Assembly (NCBI GenBank): GCA_963814095.1
Contig: CAWFBT010000005.1
Location: 186,001-250,000, forward strand
Origin: JACVRW01 sp963814095
GTDB taxonomy: Bacteria > Actinomycetota > Thermoleophilia > Solirubrobacterales > Thermoleophilaceae
Direction of reading: 5' to 3'
DNA length: 64,000 nucleotides
Position numbers and translations under genes: made by a program. Within the stretch, counting starts at the first letter, position 1, and each line of letters starts with the position of its first letter. Under the pieces are notes generated by a model. It searched no databases. It saw nothing but the letters and a program-made list of their open reading frames with translations, and was not told the origin of the DNA. Of this stretch, positions 32,455-40,851 are shown in pieces.

Positions 32455-32817
32455 CTAGCCCACGCTCCGGGCCGGTGCCTCGCCCCACAGCGTCTCGAGG
32501 CGGTAGTACTCGCGCGCCTCGGGGGTGAAGATGTGGACGATCACGTCCCAGTAGTCGAGCAGGATCCAGCGAGCGTCCCGGTCGCCCTCGGTGCGCCGCG
32601 GCAGCAGGCGGTCGTCGTCGTGCTTGAGGTCCTCGTAGATGGCGTCGTGGATCGCCTTCGTCTGGCGCTCGGTGTTGCCCGAGCAGATCACGAAGAAGTC
32701 GGTGTAGGAGACGATCCCGCGCAGGTCGATCACGCGGATGTCGATCGCCTTGCGGTCGGACGCGACGGCCGCGATCCGCTCGGCCAGGGCGGCCGTGTCG
32801 AACTCGTTCGCGCTCAC
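32455..32817 (-). CDS. rsfS: Ribosomal silencing factor RsfS
   Basis: A 120-residue protein of the Iojap/RsfS family: AIDIRVIDLRGIVSYTDFFV, CSGNTERQTKAIHDAI and WILLDYWDVIVHIFTPEAREYY. It binds L14 on free 50S subunits and blocks subunit joining in stationary phase. The GTG at 32817 overlaps the nadD stop as GTGA, and this nadD-rsfS pairing is common in bacteria. Confidence 0.95.
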   Translation of the reverse strand: MSANEFDTAALAERIAAVASDRKAIDIRVIDLRGIVSYTDFFVICSGNTERQTKAIHDAIYEDLKHDDDRLLPRRTEGDRDARWILLDYWDVIVHIFTPEAREYYRLETLWGEAPARSVG

Positions 32818-33431
32818 GCGCTCGCCGCCTCCACCTTCGCGGGGTAGAGCTCGTGCGATCCGATGTAGTCCTCGACGGCGGGCGGCACGAGATAGCGGAT
32901 CGGCCGGCCGTCACGCACGCGGCGGCGGATCCCCGTCGACGAGATCTGGATCACCGGCATGTCGAGATGGCGCACGCGGTCGGAGCCGCGGAGGCGCGAG
33001 AGCTTGATGCCGATCGCGCTGCGGCTCGAGCCGAGGCGCTCGACGGCCGCCACGGTCGCCCGCTCCAGCACCTTCTCGGGCTCGTGCCAGCTCGGCAGCG
33101 CCGCCGCCTGGTCACCGCCGAGAATGAGAAAGAGCTCGTCGTCGGGCGACTCGGCGCGAAGCAACTCGAGCGTGTCGGAGGTGTACGAGGGCCCCTCGCG
33201 ATCGAGCTCGACGCGCGAGATGGCGAAGCGCTCGTCGCCCGCTATCGCGAGCTCGACCATCTCGAGCCGGGCCTCGGGCCCGGGGTCGTCGTCGATCTCA
33301 CGGTGCGGCGGCTGCCCGACCGGCACGAAGAGCACCCGGTCGAGCTCGAGCTGCAGCAGCACCTCCTGGGCACAGACGAGATGGCCCAGGTGCGGCGGGT
33401 TGAAGGCTCCTCCGAAGACTCCGATGCGCAA
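32814..33431 (-). CDS. nadD: Nicotinate-nucleotide adenylyltransferase
   Basis: A 205-residue nucleotidyltransferase of NAD synthesis, converting nicotinate mononucleotide and ATP to deamido-NAD. The GGAFNPPHLGHLVCAQE motif (HxGH) and the C-terminal QISSTGIRRRV are diagnostic. It lies between proA (12-base gap) and rsfS (4-base overlap) in a conserved operon. Confidence 0.95.
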   Translation of the reverse strand: MRIGVFGGAFNPPHLGHLVCAQEVLLQLELDRVLFVPVGQPPHREIDDDPGPEARLEMVELAIAGDERFAISRVELDREGPSYTSDTLELLRAESPDDELFLILGGDQAAALPSWHEPEKVLERATVAAVERLGSSRSAIGIKLSRLRGSDRVRHLDMPVIQISSTGIRRRVRDGRPIRYLVPPAVEDYIGSHELYPAKVEAASA

Positions 33432-33443
33432 GCGCTACAGCAC

Positions 33444-34709
33444 CTACTCGCGGACCTGTCCGGATCCCTCTACGACGAACTTGTAGGTGGTGAGCTCGCG
33501 CAGGCCGATCGGGCCGCGCGCGTGCAGCTTCTGGGTCGAGTTGCCGATCTCGGCGCCCATGCCGAACACACCGCCGTCGGTGAAGCGAGTGGAGGCGTTG
33601 ACGTACACGGCCGCGGCGTCGACCCGGCCCGTGAACGCCTGCGCCGACACCGTGGAGCCGGTGACGATCGCCTCGGAGTGTCCCGAGCTGTAGCGGTTCA
33701 CGTGCTCGATTGCGTCCTCGACCGAGTCGACGACCTTCACCGCCAGGATCAGCGCGTGATACTCGGTCGCCCAGTCCTCCTCGTCCGCATCCGAGAGCGA
33801 GTCGGCGAGCTCGCCGGCGAGCGCCCGGGTGCGTCCGTCCACGCGCAGCTCGACCCCCGACTCGCGCAGCTCGCGGAGCGCGCGCGGCAGGAAGTCGGCG
33901 GCGATGTCGGCGTGGACCAGCAGCGTCTCGGCCGCGTTGCAGGTCGAGGGGCGCTGGACCTTCGCGTTGACGGTGATCGCAACCGCGTCGTCGAGGTCTG
34001 CGCCGGCGTCGACGAACACGTGGCCATTGCCGCCCGCGGCATAGATCACGGGGACGGTGGCGTGCTCCTTGAGCGCCGCCTTGAGGCCCTCTCCCCCGCG
34101 CGGGATCACGAGGTCGACGACGCCGTCCATGGTCGCTATCTGGCGCAGCTCGTCGCGGTCGCCGCCGCTGACGATCGAGATCGCCCCGTCGGGCACACCG
34201 GCCTGGCGCGCGGCGAATGAGACCACCTGCGCGAGCACGGCGTTCGAGTGCGCCGCCGTCGACGAGCCGCGCAGCACGATCGCGTTGCCCGACTTGAGGC
34301 AGAGCGCGGAGCAGTCGACCGTCACGTTCGGGCGCGCCTCGTACACCACCGCGACGACCCCGAGCGGCACGCGCACGCGCCGCACGTCGAGCCCGTTCTC
34401 GAGCCGGTGGCCCTCGATCGTCTCGCCCACCGGATCGGGCAGCGCGACGATCGCGCGCACGTCCCTGGCGATGCCTGCCAGGCGCGCCTCGTCCAGCCTC
34501 AGCCGGTCGAGCAGACCGGCGTGCAGACCCGCCTCGTCACCCGCCTCCATGTCGCGGGCGTTGGCGTCGAGGATCTCGTCGCTGCGCTGCTCGAGCGCGT
34601 CCGCCATCGCCTCGAGGGCGGCGTTCTTGGTGGCGGTGCTCAGGGTCGCGAGCTCGAGCGCCGCGCGCCGCGCCTGGGCGCAGATCTCGGCGACGGACTG
34701 GGCGGTCAT
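33444..34709 (-). CDS. proA: Gamma-glutamyl phosphate reductase
   Basis: A 421-residue NADPH-dependent enzyme of proline synthesis that reduces glutamyl-5-phosphate to the semialdehyde. The catalytic Cys lies in QRPSTCNAAETLLVH, with VPLGVVAVVYEARPNVT and RGSSTAAHSN also typical. ATG 34709 was chosen; ATG 34715 is an alternative, and the open frame to 34754 lacks homology. ProB, its partner, is encoded about 3.3 kb away beyond an inserted transport block. Confidence 0.95.
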   Translation of the reverse strand: MTAQSVAEICAQARRAALELATLSTATKNAALEAMADALEQRSDEILDANARDMEAGDEAGLHAGLLDRLRLDEARLAGIARDVRAIVALPDPVGETIEGHRLENGLDVRRVRVPLGVVAVVYEARPNVTVDCSALCLKSGNAIVLRGSSTAAHSNAVLAQVVSFAARQAGVPDGAISIVSGGDRDELRQIATMDGVVDLVIPRGGEGLKAALKEHATVPVIYAAGGNGHVFVDAGADLDDAVAITVNAKVQRPSTCNAAETLLVHADIAADFLPRALRELRESGVELRVDGRTRALAGELADSLSDADEEDWATEYHALILAVKVVDSVEDAIEHVNRYSSGHSEAIVTGSTVSAQAFTGRVDAAAVYVNASTRFTDGGVFGMGAEIGNSTQKLHARGPIGLRELTTYKFVVEGSGQVRE

Positions 34710-34767
34710 GGCCATCGCGGCAAGGGTACCGGGCGCCGCGCCCCGCGCACTCACGCTTTGGCAGTGG

Positions 34768-36153
34768 TCAGGCCGGCGCCTCAGCCGGTACCGGCGCCGT
34801 CACGTGCACGCGCCCGAGCGCGAGCGCGAGCACGGCCACGAGCAGCGCGGCGACGCCATCAGCGTCCACGCGTTCGTGAAGCCGGACAGCGGGTCGGCGG
34901 GCGGCGCCGCGTCGAGCACGGCCACCAGGATCGCTATGCCGAGCACGGCGCCGATCTGGCGTAGACAGGCGAGCACTGCGCTGCCAGTCGCGAACTGCGC
35001 GCCCGGCAGCTCGGCCACGGCCGCGCTCCCCCACGCGGCGAACGAGAAGCCGACGCCCATGCCCGTCAGGATCGTCGGGCCGAGGTACTCGGACACGTAG
35101 CTCGGCGACGCTCCGATGCCGGTGGCGAAGAGCGTGCAGCCCGTTGCGAACAGAAGCGCACCCGGAAGCGCCACCACGCGCTGGCCGAAGCGATCGGCAA
35201 GCCGGCCCGCTATCGGAGCGCTGAGCGCCGCCATCAGCGGGCCGGGCGTGACCGCAAAGCCCGCCTTCAGGATCGAGTAGCCCCAGATCTCGGTCAGGAA
35301 GAGCACGTTGGCAAGCAGCAGCGCGTAGAAGGCCGACGCGAAGGCGAGCATCCCTACGTTCGCCACGGCGAACGAGCGCGACCGGAGCAGCGACAGCTCG
35401 ATCACGGGCGCCCGGTGGCGCGCCGAGCGGATCACGACCGCCGGCAGCAGCAGCGCCGCCGCGCCAAGCGAAGCGAGCACGCGCGCGCTGTCCCAACCCC
35501 AGTCCGAGCCCTTGACGATTCCGAGCGCGAGCGCGCCCACACCGGCCACCATCAGCGCACTGCCGAGCGCATCGGGCAGCACGGCGTTCGGCGTCGCGCG
35601 TCTCGCGCAGCAGGCGACGTGCGGGCACGAGCGCGAGCAGGCCTATCGGGACGTTCAGGAAGAAGACCCAGCGCCAGCCGACCGCGTCGACGAGCAGGCC
35701 GCCCAGCGAGGGCCCGAGGGCGGCCGCGACTGCGCCGGTGGCGCTCCAGATCGCCACGGCGGTGGCGCGCTTGCCGAGCGGGAACTCCGGCAGGAGCAGC
35801 GCGAGCGAGGTCGGCACGAGGATCGCCCCCGCCGCGGCCTGCAGGATGCGCGCCCCAACGAGCAGCTCGGACGAGGGCGCGAGCCCGCATAGCACCGAGG
35901 TGCTGATGAACGCGACCACGCCGATCAGGAACATCCGGCGGCGCCCGACCAGGTCGGCGAGCCGGCCTGCTGGCACGAGCAGCGCGGCGAAGACGATGTT
36001 GTACGCGTTCAGGATCCAGGACAGATCGGCGCGCGTGGACTCGCTGAAGTCACGCTGGATGTCCGGGAAGGCGACGTTGACGATCGTCACGTCGAGGAAG
36101 CTCATGAAGACGGCGACCGCCGTGACTCCCAGCACCTTCCAGCGTCGTTCCAT
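34768..36153 (-). CDS. MFS drug-type transporter (DHA2-like), frame disrupted twice
   Basis: The N-terminal part to about 35595 is a normal MFS protein (MSFLDVTIVNVAFPDIQRDF, GRLADLVGRRRMFLIG). Homology then continues in another frame (ATPNAVLPDALG ... YSILKAGFAVTPGPLMAA ... LRQIGAVLG) down to about 34855, and returns to the first frame for LLVAVLALALGRVHV. No stop intervenes in the first frame, so a gene finder would call one wrong middle. The indels are one extra base and one missing base. Probably an intact 14-helix exporter apart from these. Divergent from HxlR. Confidence 0.8.
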   Translation of the reverse strand: MERRWKVLGVTAVAVFMSFLDVTIVNVAFPDIQRDFSESTRADLSWILNAYNIVFAALLVPAGRLADLVGRRRMFLIGVVAFISTSVLCGLAPSSELLVGARILQAAAGAILVPTSLALLLPEFPLGKRATAVAIWSATGAVAAALGPSLGGLLVDAVGWRWVFFLNVPIGLLALVPARRLLRETRDAERRAARCARQCADGGRCGRARARNRQGLGLGLGQRARARFAWRGGAAAAGGRDPLGAPPGARDRAVAAPVALVRRGERRDARLRVGLLRAAACQRALPDRDLGLLDPEGGLCGHARPADGGAQRSDSGPACRSLRPARGGASGCASVRNGLHALRHRHRSVAELRVRVPRPDDPDGHGRRLLVRRVGERGRGRAAGRAVRDWQRSARLSTPDRRRARHSDPGGRARRGAARRPAVRLHERVDADGVAALLVAVLALALGRVHVTAPVPAEAPA

Positions 36154-36180
36154 CTACCCGCCCTCCCGGCCCCAAGGTCA

Positions 36181-36195
36181 GTTGCTTGACGCAAC
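36181..36195. promoter_or_regulatory. Operator site 1 of HxlR/MFS divergent region
   Basis: A perfect inverted repeat GTTGC-TTGAC-GCAAC. Its centre is 32 bases (about three helical turns) from that of site 2. Confidence 0.6.
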
Positions 36196-36212
36196 GCACC
36201 CTACACGAGTCG

Positions 36213-36227
36213 GTTGTTTCACGCAAC
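36213..36227. promoter_or_regulatory. Operator site 2 of HxlR/MFS divergent region
   Basis: GTTGT-TTCAC-GCAAC, the same palindrome as site 1 with one arm mismatch. It lies just upstream of the HxlR -10 box. Confidence 0.6.
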
Positions 36228-36236
36228 GGAGCACGC

Positions 36237-36242
36237 TAGGCT
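36237..36242 (+). promoter_or_regulatory. Candidate -10 box of HxlR gene (leaderless)
   Basis: TAGGCT on the plus strand, 7 bases before GTG 36250. Operator site 2 ends 9 bases upstream and would cover the -35 region. Confidence 0.45.
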
Positions 36243-36249
36243 GGTCGCA

Positions 36250-36681
36250 GTGCTCCCCCGCACCTACGAGACCCAGGTCTGCTCGATCGCCCGCACGCTC
36301 GAAGTGATGGGCGACCGCTGGACGATGCTGATCATCCGCAACGTCTTCCTCGGGATGCGGCGCTTCGACGACTTCCAGAGCGACCTGGGGATCGCGCGCA
36401 ACGTGTTGAGCGACCGGCTGGCGCGCCTCGTCGACGAGGGCATCATGGAGCGCCACCCCTACCAGGAGCGCCCCGAGCGCTTCGAGTACCGGCTCACGGA
36501 GAAGGGCATCGACCTGTGGCCCGTGCTGGTCTCGCTGATGAAGTGGGGCGACCGCCACGCCCCGGAGGAGGCCGGGCCGCCGACGCTCATCTTGCACCGC
36601 GGCTGCGGCGGCGAGGTCGACGAGCGTTTCGTCTGCAAGGAGTGCGGCGAGCCCGTGGAGGCCCGCATCGAGCGAGGCTAG
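36250..36681 (+). CDS. HxlR-family winged-helix transcriptional regulator
   Basis: A 143-residue regulator: CSIARTLEVMGDRWTMLIIRNVFLGMRRF followed by LGIARNVLSDRLARLVDEGIM (recognition helix and wing). The C-terminus has a CGGEVDERFVCKECGEPV segment with Cys pairs that could bind zinc. GTG 36250 fits homology and the -10 spacing. It is divergent from the MFS gene with two matching operators between, so it probably controls both. Its stop overlaps the MATE stop as CTAG. Confidence 0.88.
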   Translation: MLPRTYETQVCSIARTLEVMGDRWTMLIIRNVFLGMRRFDDFQSDLGIARNVLSDRLARLVDEGIMERHPYQERPERFEYRLTEKGIDLWPVLVSLMKWGDRHAPEEAGPPTLILHRGCGGEVDERFVCKECGEPVEARIERG

Positions 36682-37994
36682 GCCGGGACCCGGCGCGCTC
36701 CGATCCTGGCCCAGCGCCGTCCTCTGAAGCGCCAGGCGAGCGTCGCGAGCCGGGCGAGGATCAGGCCGAGCAGGCCGAACCAGACGCCCACGATCCCCCA
36801 GTCGAACGCGAGTGACGCAAGCGTGATCGGCACGAAGACGCCGAACGTCGAGGCGAGCATCGCCCACATCAGGTAGCGCGTGTCGCCCGCGCCGATGAGG
36901 ATGCCGTCGAGCGCGAACACCGCCCCGTTGGCCGGCTGCATGAGCGCGAAGATGAGCCAGATCTCCTGGGCGCGCTCGACCACGTCCTCGTCGCCCGTGA
37001 AGGCGTGCGGCAGCACGTCGACGAGCGCGAGCATCAGTGCTCCGAACAACGCTCCGGCGACGACGGCCCACTCGATCATGCGCCGCGCGGCGCGATGCGC
37101 TTCCTCGGCGTCGCCCGCCCCGAGCGAGCGCCCCACGATCACCTGCCCCGCGATCGCGATTGCATCGAGCACGAGCGCCAGGAAGACGAACAGCTGAAAC
37201 GCGATCTGGTGCGCTGCGAGCGAGTCGTCGCCTACGCGCGCGAGCACGGCGCCCGCCACCAGGAACGAGCCGTACAGCGCCGCCGTGCGGATGAAGATCT
37301 CGCTGCCGATGCGCGCGAGCGGGCGCATCGCCGACAGTGACGGCCGGCGCGAGTCGGCCGGCGCCGCCAGCAGCGCCCACGTGAACGCCGCGCCCATGCC
37401 GGCCTGCGCCACGACGGTCGCCCAGGCCGAGCCGGCGAGGCCCCAGTCGAAGACGTAGATGAACAGCAGGTTCAGGAGCACGTTGGCGACGTTCGCGACG
37501 ACGACGATCACGAGCGGCGTGCGCAGATCCGACACGCCGCGCAGGTAGCCCTGCCCGGCCAGCGCGATGAGCGCGAAGATGAGGCCGATCGAGCCGATCC
37601 GCAGGTACAGGACGGCGAGGTCGCCGGTACGGCCGTCGCCGCCCATCAGGTCGACGAGCGGCACGGCGAAGGCCGCGATCAGGGCCGTCAGCAGAACGCC
37701 GATCCCGCTCGACAGCCAGAGCGCCTGGGCAGCGATGCGGCCGGCCGCCTCCTCCTCCCCGGCACCGTGCAGCCGCGCGACCTGCGCCGTCGTGCCGTAG
37801 GTCAGGAAGTTGAAGAGCGTGAAGGACCCCGCGAGCAGCGCGGCGGCGATCGCGAGCGCGGCCAGCTCCTCGGTGCCGAGGTGGCCGACCATCGCCGTGT
37901 CGGCGAGCAGGTAGAGCGGCTCGGCGGCGAGCGCGCCGAGCGCCGGGAGCGCGAGCTTCAGGATCTCCCGGTCGTACGGGGAGCGGAGCGGCAC
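36678..37994 (-). CDS. MATE family efflux transporter
   Basis: A 438-residue protein with about 12 hydrophobic helices in two MatE halves, closest in pattern to the DinF group (LALPALGALAAEPLYLLADTAMVGHLG; GQGYLRGVSDLRTPL). It likely exports organic cations or drugs by H+ or Na+ antiport. The GTG start is at 37994, ten bases after the proB stop, so it may ride on the rplU-obgE-proB transcript. Confidence 0.92.
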   Translation of the reverse strand: MPLRSPYDREILKLALPALGALAAEPLYLLADTAMVGHLGTEELAALAIAAALLAGSFTLFNFLTYGTTAQVARLHGAGEEEAAGRIAAQALWLSSGIGVLLTALIAAFAVPLVDLMGGDGRTGDLAVLYLRIGSIGLIFALIALAGQGYLRGVSDLRTPLVIVVVANVANVLLNLLFIYVFDWGLAGSAWATVVAQAGMGAAFTWALLAAPADSRRPSLSAMRPLARIGSEIFIRTAALYGSFLVAGAVLARVGDDSLAAHQIAFQLFVFLALVLDAIAIAGQVIVGRSLGAGDAEEAHRAARRMIEWAVVAGALFGALMLALVDVLPHAFTGDEDVVERAQEIWLIFALMQPANGAVFALDGILIGAGDTRYLMWAMLASTFGVFVPITLASLAFDWGIVGVWFGLLGLILARLATLAWRFRGRRWARIGARRVPA

Positions 37995-38003
37995 GGGCGC
38001 GGG

Positions 38004-39095
38004 CTACTCGAGCACGAAGTAGTCCCGGTGCACGGCCTCCTCGGTCGCTCGCGGCAGCAGCTCGCGCACCTGATCTGTCTTCAGTCCCTTGATCCGGCGC
38101 AGCTCCTCGGCGGAGTAGCCGACGATGCCCTTGCCGACCGCGCGGCCGTCGCAGCGCACCTCGACGGCGTCGCCCGCCTCGAAGTCTCCCTCGACGTCGA
38201 CGACGCCCACCGGCAGCAGGCTCGTGCCGCGCTCGCGCAGCGCATGCTCGGCGCCCTCGTCGACGACGAGCCGGCCCTGCGTCGGCTTCGCGTACTTGAG
38301 CCAGAGCTTGAAGCTCGACACCCGCCCCGCCTGGGGATGGAAGCGCGTCCCCCCGGGCGCGCCCGCGAGGGCGGCCGCGACCGCGTCGCGATCCACGCCA
38401 CTCGTGATCGTCACGGGGATGCCGGCCGCCGTCGCCATCTCGGCCGCCACGACCTTCGAGCGCATGCCGCCGGAGCCGAGCGGCGAGGTGGACAGCCCGA
38501 TCTCGTAGCGCTCGAGCTCGTCGAGCCTGCGCACGTCGGTGATCAGCTCGGCCGAGCTGTCGCGGCGAGGGTCGGCGCTGTAGAGGCCGCCGGTGTCCGT
38601 CAGGAGGACGAGCAGGTCCGCGACGAGCAGGATCGCCACCTGCGCGGCGAGGAAGTCGTTGTCGCCGAAGGAAATCTCGTCGGTGGTGGTCGTGTCGTTC
38701 TCGTTGATCACCGGCACGACCCGCCAGCGCAGCAGCGTGCCGAGCGTGTGGCGCGCGTTCAGGTAGTGGGTGCGCGCCGACATGTCGAAGAAGGTGAGGA
38801 GCACCTGCGCCGACTGCACGCCGTGCCCCTGCAGCAGCTCGTCGTAGTGGCGGTAGAGCTTGCCCTGGCCGACCGCCGATGCCGCCTGGAGCCCCTCCAT
38901 CGCCGTCGGGCGCATCGGCAGCTCCATCAGGCGCATCCCGCGGGCGATCGCCCCGGAGGTCACGACGACCACGGCGTCGCCCGCCAGATGGCGCGCCGCG
39001 ACCTCGGCGCAGATGGCGTCGAGCACGTCTTGGCGCACCTCCCCGCGCTCGTCCGCGACGATGCTCGAGCCGAGCTTGACGACGACCGTCGACAT
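38004..39095 (-). CDS. proB: Glutamate 5-kinase
   Basis: A 363-residue kinase for the first step of proline synthesis. The amino-acid-kinase domain shows VVVKLGSSIVADE, VVTSGAIARGM and VINENDTTTTDEISFGDND. A C-terminal PUA domain follows (about residues 275-355). It follows obgE and a small lipoprotein gene, as in many actinobacteria, but proA is separated from it by three transport-related genes. Confidence 0.95.
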   Translation of the reverse strand: MSTVVVKLGSSIVADERGEVRQDVLDAICAEVAARHLAGDAVVVVTSGAIARGMRLMELPMRPTAMEGLQAASAVGQGKLYRHYDELLQGHGVQSAQVLLTFFDMSARTHYLNARHTLGTLLRWRVVPVINENDTTTTDEISFGDNDFLAAQVAILLVADLLVLLTDTGGLYSADPRRDSSAELITDVRRLDELERYEIGLSTSPLGSGGMRSKVVAAEMATAAGIPVTITSGVDRDAVAAALAGAPGGTRFHPQAGRVSSFKLWLKYAKPTQGRLVVDEGAEHALRERGTSLLPVGVVDVEGDFEAGDAVEVRCDGRAVGKGIVGYSAEELRRIKGLKTDQVRELLPRATEEAVHRDYFVLE

Positions 39096-39119
39096 GCCGG
39101 AGAGGTTAGGCCGCCCTCG

Positions 39120-39518
39120 CTAGGGCGTGCCGCCCGAGAGCTTCCACCGGCCGTCCTCCTGCTCGAGCCGCAGGGTCTGGGTGGCCGAGCGTCCCTGCGT
39201 CCTGATCACCGCTCGCACCGTGGCCTCGTCCCCGTCGATCTCGGTGCGCCTGATCTCGACCAGCTCGGCGTCCACACCGGACGCCTCCTCGAGCTGACGC
39301 TTGCATTCGTCCTCGGCCCTGTCGCCCGTCGCCCCCGTCGCCTGCTCGAGGAACTCCTGGGTCACGATCTCGCCGCAGAACGCCTCCGGGTCGGGCTCGC
39401 TCGATGCGCTCACGAAGTCGCGCACGGTCTGCTCGACATCGTCCTTGTCGTCGTCGCCGCATGCCGCCAGGGCGAGCGCCGCGGCGGCGAGCAACAGCAT
39501 CAGAACGGGACGCAGCAT
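39120..39518 (-). CDS. Small predicted lipoprotein
   Basis: 132 residues. A lipoprotein signal (LMLLLAAAALALAAC) ends in a lipobox Cys at residue 20, followed by GDDDKDD. The rest (DVEQTVRDFVSASSEPDPEAFC ... DGRWKLSGG) resembles the cystatin/NTF2-like DUF4878-type extracytoplasmic domains, with three further Cys. It sits between obgE and proB on the same strand. No specific function can be given. Confidence 0.75.
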   Translation of the reverse strand: MLRPVLMLLLAAAALALAACGDDDKDDVEQTVRDFVSASSEPDPEAFCGEIVTQEFLEQATGATGDRAEDECKRQLEEASGVDAELVEIRRTEIDGDEATVRAVIRTQGRSATQTLRLEQEDGRWKLSGGTP

Positions 39519-39536
39519 GGGGGCCGATCTGTTCTA

Positions 39537-40841
39537 TCAGCCGAATGGCGCGCCGGGATCCAGCTCGAAGGTCACCCCGCCGATCTCAACGTCGTCGCCG
39601 GGCTCGAAACCGGCGGCCTCGAGCGCACGAATCACCCCGAGCGTGCGCAGGCGCTCCTCGACGTAGCGAAGGGCGTCCTCGTTGTCGAGATCGTGGCGCG
39701 CGATGAGGCGCTCGACGCCCTCGCCCGCAACCCGGAATGCGCCGCTCGGCGCGCGCTCGACGCGGAAGGCGTCGCCTCGGCCGGGCCGATAGACGCGGTG
39801 CGTCGCGGGGGTCTCGGCGTCCTCGTCGGTGCTGCGCTCGGGCGGCGGCACGTGGGCGAAGATGGACGCCGCCAGGTCGTCGAGGCCTGCGCCGGTCGCG
39901 GCCGAGGTCGGGATCACGGCGCGGACGTCCGAGTCGCGCAGTCGCTCGCTCCACTCCTCTACAGCCGCGCGGATCGTCTCCTCCGGGACGAGATCCATCT
40001 TCGACAGCGCGAGCATGCGCGGCAGCTCCGCGAGCCCATGGCCGTGCAGGCGCAGCTCGGCCTCCACGGTCGCGAAGTTCTCGGCCGGGTCCGAGCCATC
40101 CAATGGGGCGAGGTCGAGCACGTGCACGAGCAGCCGGCAGCGCTCCACGTGCGCCAGGAACTCGTGGCCGAGTCCCGCGCCCGCGCTCGCCCCCTCGATC
40201 AGGCCGGGGATATCGGCGAGCACGAGCTGGCGCTCGTCGCGCTCGAGCGTGCCGAGCACCGGCTCGACCGTGGTGAATGGATACTCGGCCACCTTCGGCT
40301 GCGCGCGCGTGAGGCGCGCGAGCAGCGACGACTTGCCGGCGTTCGGCAGCCCGACGAGCCCGGCGTCCGCAAGCAGCCGCAGGCGCAGCTCGAGCCAGCG
40401 CTCCTGGCCCCGCAGGCCGCGCTCGGCGAAGCGCGGCGTCTGGCGCGTCGAGGTGGCGAATTGCCGGTTGCCGCGGCCGCCGGAGCCGCCACGCGCGACT
40501 ACGGCGCGCTGCCCGCCCTGCGCCAGGTCCCAGCGGTCGCCGCTCGCGGGGTCCTCCGCGACCGTGCCGGGCGGCACGCGCACCTCGAGGGCGTCGGGCG
40601 TCGCGCCGTGCTTGCCCGCGCCCTGTCCGTGGCCGCCGCGAGCGGCCTTGAAGTGCTGGCCGCGCCTGAACGCGGAGAGGTCGCGTAGCGAGGGGTCGGA
40701 TACGAGCAGGACCTCGCCGCCACGGCCGCCGTCGCCGCCGTCGGGACCGCCCTTCGGCACGTGCGCCTCGCGCCGGAACGAGACGACGCCGTTGCCGCCG
40801 TCGCCTCCCTTGACGTAGATGCGGGCCCGGTCGTGGAACAC
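39537..40841 (-). CDS. obgE: GTPase Obg (CgtA)
   Basis: A 434-residue ribosome-assembly GTPase. The glycine-rich Obg domain (KGGDGGNGVVSFRREAHVPKG) is followed by the G domain (GLPNAGKSSLLARL, DIPGLIEGA, LSKMD) and a C-terminal OCT domain (about residues 345-430). It binds the 50S subunit and couples ribosome maturation to nucleotide status. It lies in the standard rplU-rpmA-obgE order, here with a DUF1028 gene inserted. Confidence 0.97.
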   Translation of the reverse strand: MFHDRARIYVKGGDGGNGVVSFRREAHVPKGGPDGGDGGRGGEVLLVSDPSLRDLSAFRRGQHFKAARGGHGQGAGKHGATPDALEVRVPPGTVAEDPASGDRWDLAQGGQRAVVARGGSGGRGNRQFATSTRQTPRFAERGLRGQERWLELRLRLLADAGLVGLPNAGKSSLLARLTRAQPKVAEYPFTTVEPVLGTLERDERQLVLADIPGLIEGASAGAGLGHEFLAHVERCRLLVHVLDLAPLDGSDPAENFATVEAELRLHGHGLAELPRMLALSKMDLVPEETIRAAVEEWSERLRDSDVRAVIPTSAATGAGLDDLAASIFAHVPPPERSTDEDAETPATHRVYRPGRGDAFRVERAPSGAFRVAGEGVERLIARHDLDNEDALRYVEERLRTLGVIRALEAAGFEPGDDVEIGGVTFELDPGAPFG

Positions 40842-40851
40842 GGGCGCAGCG

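Noticed and set aside
37767..40688. A 973-codon open frame on the plus strand
   Set aside because: It is antisense to MATE, proB, the lipoprotein gene and obgE, has no homology, and reflects the scarcity of stops in GC-rich complements.
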